A stretch of 33,956 nucleotides of DNA from RGIG3009 sp045578425 (GTDB taxonomy: Bacteria; Bacillota; Clostridia; Oscillospirales; Acutalibacteraceae). Positions 30,849-33,956 of the stretch are shown piece after piece. Made by a program: the position numbers and the translations under genes. The notes under the pieces were generated by a model that made no database searches, was not told the origin of the DNA, and saw only the letters and a program-made list of their open reading frames with translations. Where the stretch lies: contig JAZNKF010000001.1 in NCBI GenBank assembly GCA_045578425.1, positions 1-33,956 of the forward strand, written 5' to 3'. Each line of letters begins with the position of its first letter. Within the stretch, counting starts at the first letter, position 1.

Positions 30849-30867
30849 CTTTTTGTCAAAAACGGGT
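30834..30867. promoter_or_regulatory. 11-bp inverted repeat over the PH-gene promoter
   Basis: ACCCGTTTTTG and its complement (30834-30844, 30857-30867) are separated by 12 bases. No T-tract follows in either direction, so an operator is more likely than a terminator. Confidence 0.5.
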
Positions 30868-30924
30868 ATTCTCCAATGTTTCCCATTTGAGTGTATGACG
30901 GGGGTTACGAAAACTTGCAAACGG

Positions 30925-30964
30925 AAAAAGAGAGCACCAACCTTACGGTTAGTACTCTCTTTTT
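30925..30964 (-). terminator. Rho-independent terminator of the tRNA-Arg transcript
   Basis: An 18-bp stem with a few mismatches (30964-30947 with 30942-30925), loop GTAA, and a T5 end on the minus strand. It begins at the encoded CCA end of the tRNA. Confidence 0.88.
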
Positions 30965-31040
30965 GGCGCGCCCGAAGGGATTCGAACCCCTGACCTCTTG
31001 ATTCGTAGTCAAGCACTCTATCCAGCTGAGCTACGAGCGC
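30964..31040 (-). tRNA. tRNA-Arg (anticodon ACG)
   Basis: A 77-base gene on the minus strand that folds into a full cloverleaf. Acceptor GCGCTCG pairs with CGGGCGC with one T-G pair; the anticodon stem CTTGA/TCAAG encloses CTACGAA, giving anticodon ACG, expected to become ICG for CGU, CGC and CGA. The T-loop TTCGAAT is standard, and the CCA end is encoded. It has its own promoter and terminator. Confidence 0.97.
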
Positions 31041-31060
31041 ATAGGCAAACAACGTAGTAG

Positions 31061-31089
31061 ATTATAGTGTGTTTTTTAAAAAAAGTCAA
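31061..31089 (-). promoter_or_regulatory. Putative strong promoter of tRNA-Arg
   Basis: TTGACT (31089-31084), 17 bases and consensus TATAAT (31066-31061) on the minus strand, about 20 bases ahead of the mature 5' end. The A+T palindrome at 31092-31116 sits where an UP element would. Confidence 0.85.
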
Positions 31090-31091
31090 GA

Positions 31092-31116
31092 GGAATTTTA
31101 AAATTTTTAAAATTCC
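31092..31116. repeat. 25-bp perfect A+T-rich palindrome
   Basis: Two 12-base arms (GGAATTTTAAAA and its complement) flank one T. It lies between the O-antigen-ligase-like gene and the tRNA-Arg promoter. Possible UP element, regulator site or weak terminator for the ligase-like gene. Confidence 0.6.
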
Positions 31117-31150
31117 CGTAATTTTATTCCATAGGTAAGGGAACGTTAAT

Positions 31151-32470
31151 TCATTTTCGGTGCTTTTTAAAATTTTGCCGAGCGGATTGCCACAGGGTGT
31201 GGGGGTAACATACGAAAGAGGTGGTGGGTGAGGACAAGTACAAATGCGAAACCGATTCGGCAAGTCCCAAAACCATCAAAAACGTGCCGACCAATTTGGG
31301 GGACAAAAACGGGTAATCCACCATGCCGTATACCACAAACGCAATCACGAACATGCTGAGTACAAAGCCCAAACCATGACCGCGGGCGCGGCGGTTTGCC
31401 AGTTCCAAACTGTTTTGCAACAGCTTGGTGCCGACGGTACACAGTATAAACAACATGACAAAACCGCCTTCTACCAGCAACTGCAAAATGAGATTATGGG
31501 AATGGGGCGCGTTGATGCCGGCGTTTGTAAGGCATTCCCAAAAATTCGAAACACCCGCACCGAGCCCAAGCAACGGACGGTCGATAATGGTTTGAACGGC
31601 TACGTTCCAAATTTCGAAACGTTCGGTAATGGCACCGTCCGTGGTGGTGGCGCCAATGGACAAAAAACGGCTCATAACGGCTTCCGGAATCAGGGATATG
31701 GCTGCTACTAAGCACAAAACGAAAGGGGTTAAATGCTTGAAATTCAGTGCCAAAATCAACAGCAACATCGATAAAAGCGCAATATACGCACCACGGGAAA
31801 ACGAAACGGCAGTACCGAGCACGGCAAGCAACAAGCAACCACGCATCCACAAAGCTCTTTTGGTTCGCGGTCCGGAAAAGCCGGCATAGCCCACAAAGGG
31901 AATGACCATGACCAAGTACTCGGCTAAAATGTTGGGGTTATTAAACGTAGCGGCAGCGCGTTCGAACCCCAAGTATAAATTGATGCCTAACGGGAAGACG
32001 GCGTAGAGTTTTTGATCAAGTGTAAACCATAGTTGGTTGGGAAGTTTTTGACCCAAAATATCGCGCAAGACGTATTGTGAACAAGCGATCAACCCCACTA
32101 TCCCTGCGACGACACTGACAAACAACAGTGCCGTATGCAAACGACGACGGTTACACAACACGGTGGTGAGTGACAAATACCCGCAAAACATGACGGCCCA
32201 CATCAAAACAGTGGAAAGAGTGTTGCCGATATGGCGGGAATAGGCGGCGGAAATCAGTTGGTAAGCGATGAACAAAAGCAACAGTTTCCCCAGGGTGCCC
32301 AGTTGCACCACGGTTTGACGGTTATGGGCATCTTTGGCGGCGGCAAACAGTGAGCCGATTGCTAAAAACGGAGCGCAGTATTCCGGAAACAGCGGTACAA
32401 GGGTAAGCAACAACAGCGATAAAAAGAACGAAAAATCGTTTCGAACAAGACAAACCAAGCGTTTTCCCAT
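31151..32470 (-). CDS. O-antigen ligase/polymerase-like membrane protein
   Basis: Integral membrane protein of the Wzy/WaaL superfamily, 439 residues with about ten to twelve hydrophobic segments. Such proteins join or polymerise cell-surface glycans on the outer face of the membrane. The Wzy_C domain is recognisable from LGTAVSFSRGAYIALL, ITERFEIWNVAVQTIIDRPLLGLGAG (in parts: RFEIW and PLLGLGAG) and APHSHNLILQLLVEGG with the conserved HNxxLQ and Arg residues. ATG at 32470 follows GGAG; the frame open to 32530 is unsupported. No glycosyltransferases lie beside it, so its substrate is unknown; in a Gram-positive cell it could act on teichoic or capsular glycans. Confidence 0.87.
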   Translation of the reverse strand: MGKRLVCLVRNDFSFFLSLLLLTLVPLFPEYCAPFLAIGSLFAAAKDAHNRQTVVQLGTLGKLLLLFIAYQLISAAYSRHIGNTLSTVLMWAVMFCGYLSLTTVLCNRRRLHTALLFVSVVAGIVGLIACSQYVLRDILGQKLPNQLWFTLDQKLYAVFPLGINLYLGFERAAATFNNPNILAEYLVMVIPFVGYAGFSGPRTKRALWMRGCLLLAVLGTAVSFSRGAYIALLSMLLLILALNFKHLTPFVLCLVAAISLIPEAVMSRFLSIGATTTDGAITERFEIWNVAVQTIIDRPLLGLGAGVSNFWECLTNAGINAPHSHNLILQLLVEGGFVMLFILCTVGTKLLQNSLELANRRARGHGLGFVLSMFVIAFVVYGMVDYPFLSPKLVGTFLMVLGLAESVSHLYLSSPTTSFVCYPHTLWQSARQNFKKHRK

Positions 32471-32501
32471 ACTGACACTCCTTTCCCCATTATTCAACGT
32501 T

Positions 32502-32530
32502 AGTATACCTTTTTGAGGGGGAATGTGCAA
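32502..32530 (-). promoter_or_regulatory. Putative sigma-A promoter of the ligase-like gene
   Basis: TTGCAC (32530-32525), 17 bases and TATACT (32507-32502) on the minus strand, 32 bases ahead of the start codon. Confidence 0.72.
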
Positions 32531-32558
32531 TCATTGTGACAAAGTTGTTACTTTTTTC

Positions 32559-32588
32559 TTTACAGATAAGCAAAATGAGTGGTACACT
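32559..32588 (+). promoter_or_regulatory. Putative sigma-A promoter of apbE
   Basis: TTTACA (32559-32564), 18 bases and TACACT (32583-32588), with TGG just before the -10. The start codon of apbE lies 26 bases downstream. Confidence 0.7.
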
Positions 32589-32614
32589 GTATATTGTATG
32601 GAGAGGAAATGAGA

Positions 32615-33598
32615 ATGAAAAAGTATGTAGTGATTTTATTGACAGCCCTTTGCGGTTTGGGAATGGTTGGTTGCGAAGGCCGAGTACCATCGTTTTCTCG
32701 TTCGGGTTTTGCACTGGACACGGCGGTGACCATTACGGTGTACGATATGCCCAAAGCGGCGGCAGACAAAGCATTGGCGGCGGGATTTGACGAAATTGAA
32801 CGGATGGAAGCCTTGCTCAGTGTAACAAAAGAGGGCAGCGATATTGAAAAATTAAACAGAGCAGAAGGAAACCCCATAACGATATCCGACGAAACGGCGG
32901 CGCTTTTGTTACAAGCAAAGCAGTACAGTGAACTTTCGAACGGAGCGTTTGACGTGACGATTCGACCGTTGACCGCATTGTGGGATTTTTCGGCAGAGAG
33001 CCCAACGGTTCCGAGCGCGGAGGAGTTATCACTGGCGGTAAAGGCGGTGGATTACCGCCGATTGACAGTGACCGAAACAACAGCGCAAATCCCCGCCGAC
33101 GCGGGCGTGGATTTGGGCGGCATTGCCAAAGGGTACATTGCCGACAGTGTACGAACGGTATTGCAACGGCAGGGTGTTTCCTCTGCCATTATTGATTTAG
33201 GCGGAAACATTGTGGTGTGCGGAAGCAAGCAGGGAAACCCCTTTCGTATTGGGATTAAAGACCCGACGGACACAACGCAGTTGTGCGCGGTGATTAAGGG
33301 GAAAGATATTTCCGCGGTGACTTCCGGTGTGTATGAACGCGGATTTACCATAGATGGTGTGCGATATCACCATCTTTTGGACCCGCAAACCGGTATGCCG
33401 ACAAACAATGGCTTATCCTCGGTGACAATTGTGTGTGAAAGTTCCGCAAAAGCGGATGCTTTGTCCACCGCCTGTTTTGTGATGGGCGAACAAGCAGCAA
33501 CAGAATTGATAGAGTCGCTGGACGGTGTGGAAGCGTTATTTGTGCGGTCGGACGGTACGATGCAAGCGACCGACGGATTACTTTACGAGAAAGCATAA
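32615..33598 (+). CDS. apbE: FAD:protein FMN transferase, lipoprotein
   Basis: ApbE attaches FMN from FAD, through phosphate, to a Thr/Ser of extracytoplasmic proteins such as RnfG, RnfD and NqrB/C. The 327-residue protein has a lipoprotein signal with lipobox LGMVGC (Cys20), then FALDTAVTITVYD, GAFDVTIRPLTALWDF, VDLGGIAKGYIADS, AIIDLGGNIVVCG, the Mg/FAD segment SAVTSGVYERGF, HLLDPQTGMP and ADALSTACFVMG. ATG at 32615 follows GGAGAGG; the frame open upstream to 32579 and ATG at 32609 have worse spacing. Neighbours offer no clear substrate: the rnf-like operon in this window lacks rnfG, and its RnfD lacks the target Thr, so the partner is probably elsewhere. Confidence 0.95.
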   Translation: MKKYVVILLTALCGLGMVGCEGRVPSFSRSGFALDTAVTITVYDMPKAAADKALAAGFDEIERMEALLSVTKEGSDIEKLNRAEGNPITISDETAALLLQAKQYSELSNGAFDVTIRPLTALWDFSAESPTVPSAEELSLAVKAVDYRRLTVTETTAQIPADAGVDLGGIAKGYIADSVRTVLQRQGVSSAIIDLGGNIVVCGSKQGNPFRIGIKDPTDTTQLCAVIKGKDISAVTSGVYERGFTIDGVRYHHLLDPQTGMPTNNGLSSVTIVCESSAKADALSTACFVMGEQAATELIESLDGVEALFVRSDGTMQATDGLLYEKA

Positions 33599-33635
33599 AA
33601 AGAACGCGATTGAGAAACTCAATCGCGTTCTTTTT
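33597..33635. terminator. Bidirectional terminator after apbE
   Basis: A perfect 18-bp stem (33597-33614 with 33618-33635), loop AAA, with A5 and T5 at its ends. It serves apbE and the convergent oxidoreductase gene. Confidence 0.92.
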
Positions 33636-33646
33636 GGTTTTAAAAA

Positions 33647-33956
33647 TTATGCGTTTGCAATTTCGTCCAACACGAATGCGAGAGAAGCGGTGGCATCCTT
33701 TAAAGTGGCTTTTTCGACCGGTTTTTGCTGTTTGGCGCAATCGGTAAAATAGACCAATTCATTAAAGTAACCGCCCAAATCCGAAACGTTGCCGCCTTCG
33801 AAGCCGTCGCCTTCCACCGTGGTTTTAACAACCGGGATTTCTTCGGCACCGTTTTCGGTATACAAAAGGAATTTGCCGCCGCTGTTTTCCACAACGCCCT
33901 TTTCAAATACCACACGGAAAGTGGCCGTGAAGGGGTAGGTGGTGGGCAGATTCCAA
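33647..33956 (-). CDS. C-terminal end of a Gfo/Idh/MocA-family oxidoreductase (partial)
   Basis: The gene runs off the right edge of the window; 102 residues are visible. The segment LPTTYPFTATFRVVFEKGVVE and the closing LVYFTDCAKQQKPVEKATLKDATASLAFVLDEI pattern (given here in pieces) match the C-terminal domain of Gfo/Idh/MocA NAD(P)-dependent sugar or inositol dehydrogenases, where FTDCAKQQKP and the DAxxSLAFVLD helix are typical. The Rossmann domain and catalytic Lys lie outside the window, so the substrate cannot be inferred. The apparent GTG start at 33913 is internal: the frame is open to the edge. Confidence 0.78.
   Translation of the reverse strand, partial: WNLPTTYPFTATFRVVFEKGVVENSGGKFLLYTENGAEEIPVVKTTVEGDGFEGGNVSDLGGYFNELVYFTDCAKQQKPVEKATLKDATASLAFVLDEIANA

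Noticed and set aside
30834..30867. Inverted repeat as a terminator of the tRNA transcript
   Set aside because: A better terminator with a T-run lies at 30925-30964 and this repeat has no T-tract in the right place.
1..33956. CRISPR arrays, insertion sequences, phage genes
   Set aside because: No regularly spaced repeats, no transposase, integrase or phage structural motifs were seen on either strand.

Overview
The window reads as a chromosomal segment of a spore-forming, Gram-positive anaerobe of the class Clostridia, most likely in the Oscillospirales/Ruminococcaceae area. The evidence is a spoIIR sporulation gene, a MecA-like ClpC adaptor, an MEP-pathway ispE, an ACT/PFL-family pair, strong Shine-Dalgarno sites, roughly balanced base composition and compact operons. 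I see no phage, insertion sequence, CRISPR array or plasmid function. About 33 protein genes and one tRNA-Arg gene fill the window, and no gene-free gap exceeds about 200 bases.

Layout. 1-1085: mnmA (tRNA 2-thiouridylation) and its terminator. 1087-4583 (minus): a four-gene operon encoding RnfC-, RnfD-, RnfE- and RnfA-like proteins, divergent from a MecA-like gene. 5216-8681 (minus): rpe, then the rpsO-pnp pair with structured leaders. 8840-14589 (minus): a five-gene cluster with a Gld-type ABC exporter (ATPase, permease, GldG-like, DUF4340) and a putative deacetylase-fold protein. 14740-16323 (plus): RibF with an extra C-terminal HAD phosphatase. 16373-19872 (minus): ACT, PFL (UPF0210), YifB and Dabb. 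19996-23179 (plus): Lrp-type regulator, aminotransferase, ispE and spoIIR. 23223-24436 (minus): phosphodiester glycosidase and a small membrane protein. 24607-29429 (plus): amidase, a small protein, the nucleoside-salvage operon deoC-deoD-deoB-cdd, and a creatininase-family gene. 29483-32470 (minus): an E2/CAT-like protein, a bacterial PH-domain protein, tRNA-Arg(ACG) and an O-antigen-ligase-like membrane protein. 32615-33598 (plus): apbE. The right edge holds the C-terminal end of a Gfo/Idh/MocA oxidoreductase.

The most unusual item is the Rnf-like operon. It lacks rnfG and rnfB. The proteins present also appear to have lost most of the residues that carry cofactors in ordinary Rnf: the RnfD flavinylation threonine, three of the four RnfA/RnfE cluster cysteines, and the RnfC glycine-rich FMN/NADH motif. 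The two ferredoxin-type [4Fe-4S] motifs of RnfC are intact. This looks like a repurposed membrane complex rather than a decaying one, because all four frames are open, translationally coupled and served by a good promoter. Other points of interest are the RibF-HAD fusion, a spoIIR ribosome-binding site inside a terminator hairpin, a long nested hairpin ahead of pnp, and inverted repeats lying in several promoter spacers.

All family calls come from reading motifs by eye. No database search or structure prediction was run.
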